Source: an uncultured Eubacteriales bacterium
Lineage (GTDB): Bacteria; Bacillota; Clostridia; Peptostreptococcales; Anaerovoracaceae
Direction: 5' to 3'
DNA: 34,268 bases
Assembly: GCA_905206455.1 (NCBI GenBank)
Contig: CAJLHL010000011.1
Location: 1-34,268, forward strand
Part shown: positions 7,520-16,253 of the stretch, one piece after another
Numbering within the stretch: the stretch's first letter is position 1
How the letters are laid out: each line of letters starts with the position of its first letter
Program-made: the position numbers and the translations under genes
The notes under the pieces: generated by a model
Databases searched by the model: none
Seen by the model: the letters and a program-made list of their open reading frames with translations, nothing else
Told to the model about the DNA's origin: nothing

Positions 7520-8218
7520 CTATGTATAGTTGCGGGCCCCGAAGATGGCTGTACCCACCCGGATCACGGTAGAACCCTCTTCGACCGCAACAATTCGGTC
7601 ATTTGACATCCCCATGGAAAGGTATTTAAAATCCATGGAAGGATGGCTGATATCCCGCGCAAGTCTGTCGTACAGCTGACGCATCTGGTGAAAATACGGC
7701 CGTATTTCCTCCGGATTTTCCGCATAAGGAGCGATTGTCATCAGACCTCTGACACGTATGCTGCTGCAGTTTTCCAATATTTCCCTCACCAGAATTTCCG
7801 CTGCATCCATATCGACGCCGAATTTGGCTTCGTCGCAGGCGGCGTTTACCTGAACGAGAATGTCCATCACGATGCCGTGCTGCGCCGCTCTTCGGTTGAT
7901 TTCCTCCGCCAGCCGGAAAGAATCCACCGAATGAATGAGACAAACCTTGTCGATTATATATTTTACCTTATTTGTCTGCAGATGTCCAATCATATGCCAT
8001 CTGACCGGCAGAACTTTGTCGTACTTGTCGAGGATCTCCTGCACTTTGTTTTCGCCGATATCCGTCACACCTGCGCGGATAGCTTCGTTAATCTCCTCGG
8101 CGGTATGCGTCTTCGTCACCGCACAGAGCAGAATATCCTCCGGATTTCTTCCCGCTCTTTCGGCCGCTTCCGCCTTTTCCTTCTGAATCGATTCGATATT
8201 TTCCGCTATCGTTCCCAT
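7520..8218 (-). CDS. yggS: YggS/YlmE-family PLP homeostasis protein
   Basis: The 232-residue alanine-racemase-fold protein (fold type III) carries the PLP lysine K36 in LCAVTKTHT. Downstream are GENKVQEILDKYD, the HMIGHLQTNKVKYI motif, and the C-terminal SMGMSNDRIVAVEEGSTVIRVGTAIFG phosphate-binding region. Family members bind PLP without a known catalytic reaction and keep free PLP balanced. Loss affects amino-acid pools. It lies 21 bp after the HlyD-like gene and just upstream of sepF. Confidence 0.95.
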   Translation of the reverse strand: MGTIAENIESIQKEKAEAAERAGRNPEDILLCAVTKTHTAEEINEAIRAGVTDIGENKVQEILDKYDKVLPVRWHMIGHLQTNKVKYIIDKVCLIHSVDSFRLAEEINRRAAQHGIVMDILVQVNAACDEAKFGVDMDAAEILVREILENCSSIRVRGLMTIAPYAENPEEIRPYFHQMRQLYDRLARDISHPSMDFKYLSMGMSNDRIVAVEEGSTVIRVGTAIFGARNYT

Positions 8219-8239
8219 TCTCGTCGCCTCCCTGCGTCG

Positions 8240-9433
8240 TCAGGGCTTTTCGATCTCGTCGTAGACCCCGACGGTCTCATAGCGCTGGCTTTCTCCTGTC
8301 TCTTCATCGTATAAATAATAACTGCCTGACTCCACGATAGAATATTCTCCATCGGTCCCCTTAACTTTAATCGGTACAAATTCCGAATCCCCGGCTACGC
8401 CCAGAACGTAAACGCCCGGCTGGCCGTCCTTGCTGGTGATAAAAGAATTTCGGATCATCAGTCCGCTGCAGTCCGAAGAAATCACCTCTGTCTGAATTTT
8501 CCGCAGAGAAGAAAGACTGTCATAATACGCATTAAAACGCATGATCACCATGATTTCGCCGTCGCTTTCCGATATGCTGTAAACTCTGCCCGTAGCGTCG
8601 CCGTCCGGCAGCTTCATAGAAACAGATTTATTTTCGGAATATTTTCCGAGATCACGCTCGTCGATCCACATCACAGCATACCATTCGCTGTTGTCGATAA
8701 TCTTAAACAGAGGTTCTCCGTAGCGAGTGGTCTCACGACTCAGATCAGAGACCTCAGCGTCGATTTTCTCCGCCTTTTCGCGATCCAGAAGCTTCATGGT
8801 ATAAGGGCTCATCTCGCTCTCATAGCCGTCCATCGAATAACTGATAATTCCCGGTTTCGAAATCAGATATGTGTCCGGCAAAACGCCGAGCTCCGATAAT
8901 TCTCCCTCTGAGGAATCCTCTTCCCCCTCTGACTTCTTTATATCATTTAAGCGGGAGATATATCTGTCGATTTCTGTCCGAAAGGATATATCTTCATTTT
9001 CGTTGTACTGCTGCCTGAGATCAGCCAGAACTTTGTCCAGACTGCCGCTCTTTGCATTCAGCAGCGTGCTGCCCGAGGTGAAAGGGCGCGCGTGATCTTC
9101 GAAAACGCCCAAATCCGAATCATTATCCACTTCGGAAGGTTCGATATAAAGCACCTCCGAACCGCCCCGGACGAGAGCACCCTCGTCAAACACATACTTC
9201 AGCCGGCCTTCTCCGTTGGCAAAATAAAGGGTTTCATTTTTTATGATATAACACGTGGCTTTCTCCGATATCTTCAGATCGCCGTATTCCACCACCATCG
9301 TCTGCTTCAGCGCTCCCGTAACGGTAGGGAGCGCATAGACGATGACGATCAGCAGTACGATAATCAGAAGATAGAGCGGGATAATCAGCCGCCGCGGAAA
9401 TTTTTTCTTCTTTTTCTCTGTAGTCTCGGACAA
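8240..9433 (-). CDS. HlyD-like (membrane-fusion-protein-like) single-pass membrane protein in the division cluster
   Basis: The 397-residue protein has a very basic start (TEKKKKKFPRR), one transmembrane segment (about 16-38), then a long extracytoplasmic region. An early lipoyl-like segment (YGDLKISEKATCYIIKNETLYF...EGALVRGGSEVLYI) and a mid-protein coiled-coil portion (LADLRQQYNENEDISFRTE) fit the HlyD family. No exporter is adjacent. The start is TTG at 9433: GGAGGT stands seven bases upstream, whereas an ATG at 9490 has none and would add a non-membrane leader. Such genes recur next to yggS-sepF in Clostridia, so a role at the envelope or septum is more likely than drug export, but this is inference. 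Confidence 0.7.
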   Translation of the reverse strand: MSETTEKKKKKFPRRLIIPLYLLIIVLLIVIVYALPTVTGALKQTMVVEYGDLKISEKATCYIIKNETLYFANGEGRLKYVFDEGALVRGGSEVLYIEPSEVDNDSDLGVFEDHARPFTSGSTLLNAKSGSLDKVLADLRQQYNENEDISFRTEIDRYISRLNDIKKSEGEEDSSEGELSELGVLPDTYLISKPGIISYSMDGYESEMSPYTMKLLDREKAEKIDAEVSDLSRETTRYGEPLFKIIDNSEWYAVMWIDERDLGKYSENKSVSMKLPDGDATGRVYSISESDGEIMVIMRFNAYYDSLSSLRKIQTEVISSDCSGLMIRNSFITSKDGQPGVYVLGVAGDSEFVPIKVKGTDGEYSIVESGSYYLYDEETGESQRYETVGVYDEIEKP

Positions 9434-9544
9434 GATATTCACCTCCGTGTCCTGTTTCTCTGAAAATGCGAACGCAGCAGACCGCCGCAAAATTCACCTC
9501 TGCCGGCGGCTTTTCCGTCGGAGATAAATGCGCTCTGCTTTCGT

Positions 9545-10276
9545 TCAGCGCAGACGGGCCACGATTTTTCTCTCGTCTTTCGTCAGACCGCTGAGATCTC
9601 TGACAAACGCCTCCCACAGATCAGGGCGACGTTCTTTCGTAATCTCACAAGCCTTTTCGAATTTCCACAGATGGATGAGCTTATGATTGCCGGACAGCAG
9701 CACTTCCGGCACTTCCATCTCCTCATAGACTCTCGGTTTCGTATACTGCGGATATTCGATGAGTCCGGAGTATACGGATTCCTCCATATGAGATTCCTGA
9801 TTGCCCAGCACCGACGGAATCATACGCGCTACCGCATCGACGACCACCATGGCCGCCAGTTCTCCCCCCGTGAGAATATAATCGCCGATGGAGATCTCCT
9901 CCGGTTTCCAGAAATCGATGATCCGCTCGTCGATTCCCTCATAATGACCGCAGAGAATCACCAGATTCTCCTCCGCCGCCAGATCGGTCACCAGATCGCG
10001 GTCCAGCTTTCTGCCCCGGGGCGACATATAGAGAATACGCTTGTCCTGCGCGTCCACAGAACGGAGCGCATCGAAGACAGGCTGCGCGGACATGACCATC
10101 CCTGCCCCTCCGCCGAAGGGCGTATCGTCTGTTTTTTTATGTTTGTTCTGCGTAAAATCTCGGATGTTTACCGCTCTGATGTTCAGGATTCCATTTTTTG
10201 AAGCTCTTCCCAGCATGCTCGCCGCCGCTACGGGTTCGATCATCTCCGGAAAAAGCGTCAGCACGTCGATATTCAA
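9545..10276 (-). CDS. trmD: tRNA (guanine-37-N1)-methyltransferase
   Basis: The 243-residue SPOUT methyltransferase has the trefoil-knot S-adenosylmethionine site: LCGHYEGIDERI, SIGDYILTGGELAA and VLGNQES. Upstream motifs are DDTPFGGGAGMVM and YMSPRGRKLD. It methylates G37 beside the anticodon to prevent +1 frameshifting, notably on proline tRNAs. The start is TTG, two bases after the rimM stop, with GGAGG seven bases upstream, so translation is coupled to rimM. Confidence 0.95.
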   Translation of the reverse strand: MNIDVLTLFPEMIEPVAAASMLGRASKNGILNIRAVNIRDFTQNKHKKTDDTPFGGGAGMVMSAQPVFDALRSVDAQDKRILYMSPRGRKLDRDLVTDLAAEENLVILCGHYEGIDERIIDFWKPEEISIGDYILTGGELAAMVVVDAVARMIPSVLGNQESHMEESVYSGLIEYPQYTKPRVYEEMEVPEVLLSGNHKLIHLWKFEKACEITKERRPDLWEAFVRDLSGLTKDERKIVARLR

Positions 10277-10278
10277 GT

Positions 10279-10803
10279 TCAGACCTCCTCCTGATCGCCC
10301 AAGAGCCCCTCGATCGGTTTTATTTTCATTATACCATGATTTAAATCGATCTCTGTAACAAATTCCCGGACCGCCGGTATTAAATATTTCGCACCGCCGT
10401 CTGCAGTAATCTCATACAGATCCTGGGCGGTGTTCTGGATCACGTCGCTGACGGTACCCAGGCGCCTCCCTTCCTGATCTACCGCCGCAAGGCCGATGAG
10501 CTCGAAGATGAAATATTCGTCTTCATCCAATTCTCTCAGATTCTCTCTGTCGATGGTGAGAAAACGGTCTTTCAGCGCCTCCGCCCGGTTCCGGTCGTCG
10601 GAACCTGAAAATTTGACGATAACCACGTTTTTCTGATAGCGGACTTTTTCGATCTGCAGTTTCTCATCTCCGGCATAGACACAATCCAGCTCTTCGAAGC
10701 GCTGAGGATAATCCGTGTAAGGATAGACCTTTACCTCCCCTTTGATTCCCACGGCGCTGACGATTTTGCCTACTTTAATTCTGCTGTCCTTTCTGCTGTT
10801 CAT
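10279..10803 (-). CDS. rimM: 16S rRNA processing / 30S maturation protein RimM
   Basis: The 174-residue protein has the RimM N-terminal barrel (IKVGKIVSAVGIKGEVKVYPYTD) and a C-terminal PRC-barrel (about 95-168; GLAAVDQEGRRLGTVSDVIQ, IPAVREFVTEID). It assists late assembly of the 30S head and binds ribosomal protein S19. The ATG at 10803 has GGAGAGGG about ten bases upstream. It is followed immediately by trmD and preceded by a hairpin that separates it from khpA. Confidence 0.93.
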   Translation of the reverse strand: MNSRKDSRIKVGKIVSAVGIKGEVKVYPYTDYPQRFEELDCVYAGDEKLQIEKVRYQKNVVIVKFSGSDDRNRAEALKDRFLTIDRENLRELDEDEYFIFELIGLAAVDQEGRRLGTVSDVIQNTAQDLYEITADGGAKYLIPAVREFVTEIDLNHGIMKIKPIEGLLGDQEEV

Positions 10804-10940
10804 ACGATATTTTCCCTCTCCTGTAAACCGCTCTCGCTGAAACACATTAAAGAATTTTCAAAAAATCACACGACTCCGGGTTTGCCGTCCGCACCGAAAG
10901 AAAAAAGAATTGTCCCTGGATGCAGGCCCGACTTATGCAA

Positions 10941-10970
10941 AAAACGCAGACCCTTCGGAGTCTGCGTTTT
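10941..10970 (-). terminator. Intra-operon terminator between khpA and rimM
   Basis: AAAACGCAGAC (10941-10951) pairs with GTCTGCGTTTT (10960-10970) around a loop containing CCTTCGG. The minus strand continues with a run of six T residues. It lies in a 183-bp gap, so rpsP-khpA may be made in excess over rimM-trmD. Confidence 0.75.
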
Positions 10971-10986
10971 GCGGGTCCAGACAGAT

Positions 10987-11217
10987 TTACTGAACGATTT
11001 CGACTATTACTTTTTTATTTTCTTTAGTCGCCGCAGCACGTACTACGGTTCTGAGAGCACGGGCGATCCGACCCTGTTTGCCGATGACCTTTCCCATATC
11101 TTCCGGTGCCACCTTCAGCTGAATCGTAATGCCCTGTTTCTCTTCAGTTTCAGTTACAAAAACTGCATCCGGATTATCTACGAGCGACTTCGCGATAGCC
11201 TCAACTAATTGTACCAC
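10987..11217 (-). CDS. khpA: KH-domain RNA-binding protein KhpA
   Basis: The 76-residue single KH domain contains the GKVIGKQGRIARALRTVV motif (GxxG loop plus helix) and ends VIVEIVQ. KhpA pairs with KhpB/EloR to regulate cell elongation and division through RNA binding. The start is taken as GTG at 11217 because it gives the family length and the expected N-terminus VQLVEAIAKSLVDNPD. Longer in-frame starts would run into rpsP. It follows rpsP by 17 bp. Confidence 0.92.
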   Translation of the reverse strand: MVQLVEAIAKSLVDNPDAVFVTETEEKQGITIQLKVAPEDMGKVIGKQGRIARALRTVVRAAATKENKKVIVEIVQ

Positions 11218-11234
11218 GCTGCTCACCACCACTC

Positions 11235-11480
11235 TTATTCTACGATTCCGGATTTTTTGAGAAGGCTTTTTACCGTGTCTGTCGGCTGCGCGCCGTTTCC
11301 GAGCCACTTCTTGGCTTTTTCCGCATCGATGCTGATTTCGCCGGGATCCTTCATCGGATCGTAGTAACCGATTTCTTCGATGAATCTGCCGTCTCTCGGA
11401 GCGCGGGAGTCAGCGACTACAACTCTGTAAAAAGGCTTTTTCTTAGCGCCCATTCTCTTTAATCTGATTTTAACTGCCAT
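11235..11480 (-). CDS. rpsP: 30S ribosomal protein S16
   Basis: The 81-residue protein has the family start (AVKIRLKRMGAKKKPFYRVVVADSRAPRDGRFIEEIGYY, here in two overlapping motifs KIRLKRMGAKK and YRVVVADSRAPRDG). It is needed for 30S assembly. GGAGG stands close to the ATG. It lies 82 bp after ffh and 17 bp before khpA, the standard Firmicutes order. Confidence 0.97.
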   Translation of the reverse strand: MAVKIRLKRMGAKKKPFYRVVVADSRAPRDGRFIEEIGYYDPMKDPGEISIDAEKAKKWLGNGAQPTDTVKSLLKKSGIVE

Positions 11481-11562
11481 ATCATTTACCTCCTGAAAAT
11501 AATAAATTTTGATATTTCATTCTATCTATTTTGAAAATCCTCCGCAGCCGGTCAGCCGGTTT

Positions 11563-12906
11563 TTAGCGAAAGCCTTTCTTTCTCATCTTGCGTCCCATCT
11601 GCTTCGGGGATTTTGTCATCTGGCGCATCATCTTGCGCGCCTCGTCGTAACGTTTGATCAGCGTATTGATCTGGGTGACGGAACAGCCCGAACCCGCCGC
11701 GATGCGCTTTCTGCGGCTGGCGTTGAGGATCTTCGGATCCCGCCGCTCTTCTTTCGTCATGGAACTGATAATCGCTTCCATCCGGACGAATTCCTTCTCA
11801 GATTTTTCCATATCCTCGTCGCTGGGACGCTGACCGCCCATGCCGGGGAGCATATCGATGATCTTGCCCAGACCGCCCATCTTCTTGATCTGACCCATCT
11901 GCTCCAGAAAGTCCTCGAGAGTAAACTCGTTTTTGCGGATTTTCTTTTCCAGATCCTCCGCCTGTTTTTCATCGTAATTTTCCTGCGCTTTTTCGATTAG
12001 GCTCAGCATGTCTCCCATACCGAGAATCCGGGAAGCCATACGCTCCGGATGAAACGGTTCGAGCGCGTCGAATTTTTCGCCCATACCGGCGAATTTAATG
12101 GGTTTTCCGGTGACCGCTTTTACGGAAAGCGCCGCTCCGCCTCTGGAATCTCCGTCCAGCTTCGTCATGATGATGCCGTCGATACCGATGGCGTCGTTGA
12201 ATCCCTCTGCCGCGGTAACAGCGTCCTGACCGGTCAGCGCATCGACCACCAGCAGAATTTCATGAGGCTTTACCGTATCTTTGATCCTAACCAGTTCGTC
12301 CATCAGCTCTTCGTCGATATGAAGACGGCCGGAGGTATCGACGATGAGAACGTCATACCCTTTGTATTCCGCTTCTTGCGCCGCTTTCTGCGCGATAATC
12401 TCCGGACGTTTCTCCTCCCGGTCCAAATAGACCGGAACGCCGACTTTCTGCCCTACGACCTCCAGCTGATCGATGGCCGCCGGACGATAGACGTCGCACG
12501 CCGCCAGCATCGGCTTTTTACCGTTCTTAGTCAGATAGGATGCCAGCTTTCCGGCGGTGGTGGTCTTACCGGTACCCTGCAGACCTACCAGAAGAAGCAC
12601 GGTAAATCCCTTCGGCGAATAAGTGAGTTTGCTGTTTGTGCCGCCCATGACAGCGGTCAGCTCCTCGTTTACGATTTTTACGACCTGCTGTGCGGGTGTG
12701 AGACTCTGAAGAACATCTGCGCCCAGACACTTTTCTTTTACGCTGGCCACAAATTGTTTTACAATTTTAAAGTTTACATCTGCTTCGAGAAGAGCCATTT
12801 TGACTTCACGCATCGCGTCGTTTACATCCGCTTCCGTGATAACGCCCTTGCCCTTGAGCTTCTTAAATACGCCCTGCAGTTTTTCCGAAAGGCCTTCAAA
12901 TGCCAT
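11563..12906 (-). CDS. ffh: Signal recognition particle protein Ffh (SRP54)
   Basis: The 447-residue GTPase has an N domain (1-85), a G domain with GLQGTGKTTTAGKLA (P-loop), VDTSGRL, TKLDGDSRGG and the closing GMGE, and a methionine-rich M domain (about 300-447). The M domain binds signal peptides and 4.5S RNA (RRKRIAAGSGCSVTQIN). It directs membrane proteins to FtsY and SecYEG. It begins 11 bp after ylxM and is translated in the same transcript. Confidence 0.97.
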   Translation of the reverse strand: MAFEGLSEKLQGVFKKLKGKGVITEADVNDAMREVKMALLEADVNFKIVKQFVASVKEKCLGADVLQSLTPAQQVVKIVNEELTAVMGGTNSKLTYSPKGFTVLLLVGLQGTGKTTTAGKLASYLTKNGKKPMLAACDVYRPAAIDQLEVVGQKVGVPVYLDREEKRPEIIAQKAAQEAEYKGYDVLIVDTSGRLHIDEELMDELVRIKDTVKPHEILLVVDALTGQDAVTAAEGFNDAIGIDGIIMTKLDGDSRGGAALSVKAVTGKPIKFAGMGEKFDALEPFHPERMASRILGMGDMLSLIEKAQENYDEKQAEDLEKKIRKNEFTLEDFLEQMGQIKKMGGLGKIIDMLPGMGGQRPSDEDMEKSEKEFVRMEAIISSMTKEERRDPKILNASRRKRIAAGSGCSVTQINTLIKRYDEARKMMRQMTKSPKQMGRKMRKKGFR

Positions 12907-12917
12907 GGGACACCTCC

Positions 12918-13274
12918 TTATTCTCCGAGTCTGTCGAGAATGTCTCTGATCGAACGGAGTTCGGCGATCAGTTCTCCGTCTTCCGAACGCCGGCGGATGA
13001 TTCCGTCCAGAGCTTCGTATGCTTTGCGGATATCCTCCTCTCTCAGCAGGAAGCGCTTCGCCAGACCCAGTTTTTCTTCGTAGCTCCGCAGAGACTTCTC
13101 CGACTTGGAAATAGCGTCATGCACCGCCTGACGGCTGACGCCCGTCACATCCGCGATCTCTGCGAGAGTATAGTTATCTTCGAAATACAGCTGAGAAATA
13201 CGCTTCTGATGCGGAGTCAAAAGTTCCGAATAAAAGTCGTAAAGCAGGCCGATCTCGAACATCTTATCGATCAT
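12918..13274 (-). CDS. ylxM: YlxM-family helix-turn-helix protein, SRP-associated
   Basis: The 118-residue protein has a sigma-factor-like HTH (YTLAEIADVTGVSRQAVHDAI) preceded by the YlxM mark LLYDFYSELLTPHQKRI. YlxM is an accessory of the SRP pathway and is nearly always the gene before ffh. The ATG at 13274 is preferred to the GTG two codons earlier because AAGG is then seven bases upstream. Confidence 0.9.
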   Translation of the reverse strand: MIDKMFEIGLLYDFYSELLTPHQKRISQLYFEDNYTLAEIADVTGVSRQAVHDAISKSEKSLRSYEEKLGLAKRFLLREEDIRKAYEALDGIIRRRSEDGELIAELRSIRDILDRLGE

Positions 13275-13322
13275 AAACACACCTTCTTCATTTTGTCACT
13301 ATGACAGATTAACACACGAAAT

Positions 13323-13356
13323 GAGGGGTGTCAAGCAAAATTGCTTGACACCCCTC
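13323..13356 (-). terminator. Long hairpin between sppA and ylxM
   Basis: GAGGGGTGTCAAGCAA (13323-13338) and TTGCTTGACACCCCTC (13341-13356) are perfect complements with almost no spacer, giving about 14-15 bp after loop opening. The minus strand after the stem is ATTTCGTG, a poor U-tract. It most likely ends the sppA transcript. Confidence 0.6.
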
Positions 13357-13382
13357 GCCTTTCCTTCTTTTTCTTTCCTCTG

Positions 13383-14438
13383 CTACTGCATCATGTAATA
13401 AAATCCCGGCTGGCTGTTTTCTTCGATAAGTCGGAGAACCTGCTCCGCTTCTGACTCTGAATCTGATGACAGAGCTTCTTTGACAGACGCCTGTAAACCG
13501 AAAATAGCACTGTATAGATTTTTCGGCGCCGCGTATTTGATCGCTACCGCCGGATACGGAAGATTTTCTTCTTGCTGCATTCTCTGAACCGCATCTTCAT
13601 AGGAACAGATCTCGTCGATCAGACCGTTGTCTTTGGCCTGAGCGGCGGTATAGACGCGGCCGTCCGCAATCTGTCTGACTCTTTCGACGCTCATGCCTCT
13701 GCCTTCTGCCACCACCCAGACAAACCGTCCGAACATCTCGTCTACGACAGACTGATAAATCGCCCGCTGTTCCTCTGTAAGATCCTCGAATCCGCTGCCC
13801 ATCGCCTTATTGCGTCCGGATTTGATGACGTCCGCTTCGACGCCCAGTTTTTCCAGAAGTTTCTCGGCGGAATATACCGGTCCCATATAAACGCCGATGG
13901 AGCCGGTCAGCGTATTGCGGTCAGCGCATATGTAATCCCCTGCAGAAGCGATATAATAACCGCCGGAGGCGGCTGTTTCACCGAAGTAAAAATAGATCGG
14001 ACGTTTTGTCCTGGTCTTGTATTCTTTCAGCTGCAGATACAGTTCATCCGTCTGATAGACGCTTCCTCCCGGCGAATTGACATAAATCATCAGTCCCTTG
14101 TTATTCGAATCTTTCATCAGATCTTCAATCCTCGTCATCAGCCAGTCATGCTGATACGTTCCCCTGCTGCCGGCCGCAGAGGACGACTGTATCGTTCCCT
14201 CTACAAAGAGAACACCGATATACGGCTCATCCTTGCCGTAATTCACCGTGTTCGACAGCAGATAGATTTCCGCCGCGCCCGCCGCGACCACGGCGACGAT
14301 TAAGACGACGATCAGCACAGACCATTTTTTCCGGCGTTTTTTTCCCGGAGCTTTTCCCGCCGCGGAAGCTCCCGCCTGATCCGGATTTCCGCCGTATTCC
14401 GTGCCTTGATTGTTCTTTACAAATTGTATTTCTGACAT
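13383..14438 (-). CDS. sppA: Signal peptide peptidase SppA, S49 family
   Basis: The 351-residue protein has a basic N-terminus (GKKRRKK), one transmembrane anchor (about 38-62) and an extracytoplasmic S49 domain. The nucleophile Ser lies in ETAASGGYYIASAGD, and the probable general-base Lys in IKSGRNKAMGSG. MIYVNSPGGSVYQTDELY is also conserved. It degrades cleaved signal peptides after secretion. The start at 14438 follows AAAGGGCGGG; an upstream in-frame ATG at 14555 has no ribosome site. It is separated from ylxM by a hairpin. Confidence 0.92.
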   Translation of the reverse strand: MSEIQFVKNNQGTEYGGNPDQAGASAAGKAPGKKRRKKWSVLIVVLIVAVVAAGAAEIYLLSNTVNYGKDEPYIGVLFVEGTIQSSSAAGSRGTYQHDWLMTRIEDLMKDSNNKGLMIYVNSPGGSVYQTDELYLQLKEYKTRTKRPIYFYFGETAASGGYYIASAGDYICADRNTLTGSIGVYMGPVYSAEKLLEKLGVEADVIKSGRNKAMGSGFEDLTEEQRAIYQSVVDEMFGRFVWVVAEGRGMSVERVRQIADGRVYTAAQAKDNGLIDEICSYEDAVQRMQQEENLPYPAVAIKYAAPKNLYSAIFGLQASVKEALSSDSESEAEQVLRLIEENSQPGFYYMMQ

Positions 14439-14767
14439 ATTCCCGCCCTTTCGACATCCTCCGCACAAAGCCGGCGCTTCGCGCTGCCGCCTCTCCGCGG
14501 CCGGATACCTGTATTTTTGAGTATGTCGTACGCGCCGCCGTATTTTACGTACCATCCCGCTTTTTCAGCGTTTTCCGGCAGCCTTCAACATCATCTTCGC
14601 AGCATTCCACGCAGGGCGCCGCGAAAAACTGTCTGTATTGTTATCATACCCTAAATTCCCGGAATTGTGAACCTCCGATCTGTTTCGCCTCCCTCCGGAA
14701 TCGGACAGCGCGGACGAAGTTCTCCCGCGCTGCCTTCTGTACTCCGCGGGACAAATATTTTCTGCCG
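14439..14767. other. Intergenic stretch between the MFS gene and sppA; no gene seen
   Basis: The region should contain the end of the MFS transcript and the sppA promoter. A 7-bp perfect hairpin (TCCCGCG at 14723-14729 with CGCGGGA at 14745-14751) is present but lacks a U-tract. No convincing promoter boxes were found. Confidence 0.4.
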
Positions 14768-15997
14768 CTATTGTACAATCCGCTTTCGGACAAAGGCGAT
14801 ACAGCAGATCACCACAGCTACCATTACACTGATGGCGGCGAGAATCGACTGGTAACCGCTGAAAGCCGCCGATATGGCGCTGCCCAGCAGCGGCCCGAAT
14901 ATCCCCGCCAGATTCTGAAATGTTCCGATCCAACCGAAGAGCGTGCCCCTCGACTCCGGCGGCGTATGCTCCGACAGAGCCGCTGTGATAATCGGTTCGA
15001 TGGCGCCGTAGATAAAATAATACATCGTATAGCTCACGGCGAAAAAGACCAGCGATACGTTCGGTATCAGCAGCAGAGATACCGGAAGAGTCAGCACCGC
15101 ATAAAGCAGGATGAGACTAATCTTATCGTATCGGTCTGCCAGCCGCACTAAGGTGACCGAAGAAATCGACGTGGCGATGCAGACGCTGCCGTTGATAATT
15201 CCCGTGATACCGGAAGCCCACTCCATCGTGCCCCTCACATCTTCCACGTAGAGCGCGAGAAACGGTGTAAACGCCATCCGTGCGGTCCGCTGAATCAGGA
15301 GCACCGCAAAGAGACTGATGATCACAGGAGAGACCGCCCGAAGACCCGATACCGCCGTACCGGCCCTCTTCTGTTTCTGCTCCAGCTTTCTGGCCCTGCT
15401 TTTTTCCACCAGTTCTTTTCCGTAAGTCGAAGGATCTTCCACGGTAACCGCAACCACGATAAAAGTAGCGAAAAACATGAGAGCTGACGCTACAAAGAAA
15501 CAATTCGTGTAGCCGATCCATTCCGCCATCAGTCCGCCCATCACCGGACCGATAGAAAATCCGATGAAATTAGACGCGGACAGCATTCCCAGAGAAGCGC
15601 TCATATGTTCTTCCGGGGTATTCGCCGATACGAAAGCCATAGAAGCCGTCACAGTTCCCGTAAAAAAGCCCTGAAGCAGACGAAGCAGAAGAAACGGCAG
15701 CACACTGTCCACCAGCCCCATGAGAATCATGAGAATTCCGGCAAACGTACAGGCCCGCACCAGCATGGATTTTCTTCCGTAACGGTCGGACAGCATCCCC
15801 CAGATCGGAGACGCTATAGCCATACCCACCGCAGGAAGAGTATTGGCCAGACTGACCGCCAGATCCAGTTCCGCTCCCATCTCCATGCCCATTTCCTGAA
15901 AGTAAAATGCGATAAAGGGAGATACCAGTCCAAATCCGATCATACAGCAGATCTGGGTGGTCATCATGGTATACAGATTTTTCCGCCATTGTTCCAT
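14768..15997 (-). CDS. Major facilitator superfamily transporter, probable multidrug efflux (DHA1-like)
   Basis: The 409-residue protein has twelve predicted membrane helices in two halves, joined by a basic cytoplasmic loop (ELVEKSRARKLEQKQKRAG). The loop between helices 2 and 3 carries the MFS signature IWGMLSDRYGRKSMLVR. A motif like C, typical of drug:H+ antiporters, appears around GFSIGPVMGGLMAE. This supports proton-driven export, substrate unknown. It is transcribed divergently from the MalY-type lyase with a dyad-containing control region between them. Confidence 0.88.
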   Translation of the reverse strand: MEQWRKNLYTMMTTQICCMIGFGLVSPFIAFYFQEMGMEMGAELDLAVSLANTLPAVGMAIASPIWGMLSDRYGRKSMLVRACTFAGILMILMGLVDSVLPFLLLRLLQGFFTGTVTASMAFVSANTPEEHMSASLGMLSASNFIGFSIGPVMGGLMAEWIGYTNCFFVASALMFFATFIVVAVTVEDPSTYGKELVEKSRARKLEQKQKRAGTAVSGLRAVSPVIISLFAVLLIQRTARMAFTPFLALYVEDVRGTMEWASGITGIINGSVCIATSISSVTLVRLADRYDKISLILLYAVLTLPVSLLLIPNVSLVFFAVSYTMYYFIYGAIEPIITAALSEHTPPESRGTLFGWIGTFQNLAGIFGPLLGSAISAAFSGYQSILAAISVMVAVVICCIAFVRKRIVQ

Positions 15998-16139
15998 AGA
16001 AAAATTTCACCTCTGTTCTAAGTCTTATTGCTGTGATAGCGCACCGGCGGCTTTCCCGCCCGCACAGACAAAAATTTTTATATTTCATGTATTGCTGTAA
16101 TTCAGTGAAAAAATGCGTTTTTTCATTTTATGACTTCCG

Positions 16140-16166
16140 TTTCTGAGATATAATTGATCTCAGAAA
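16140..16166 (+). promoter_or_regulatory. Inverted-repeat operator overlapping the -10 box of the malY-type gene
   Basis: TTTCTGAGAT (16140-16149) and ATCTCAGAAA (16157-16166) are perfect 10-bp complements with a 7-bp spacer. A TATAAT box (16149-16154) runs across the spacer. The arms cannot be a terminator because no T-run follows on the plus strand. The placement suggests a repressor site covering the promoter. The repressor is unknown. It may also influence the divergent MFS gene. Confidence 0.55.
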
Positions 16167-16253
16167 AACCCGGGCCGCTTTGCTTCGGACATCGTATACG
16201 GATCTGCACCGCGCTGCATCCGCCAGTCACAGAAAGTATCGGAGGAAATATTT

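Noticed and set aside
14565..14933. Minus-strand frame overlapping the 3' end of the MFS gene
   Set aside because: It is the MFS gene read in another frame, with no start signal.
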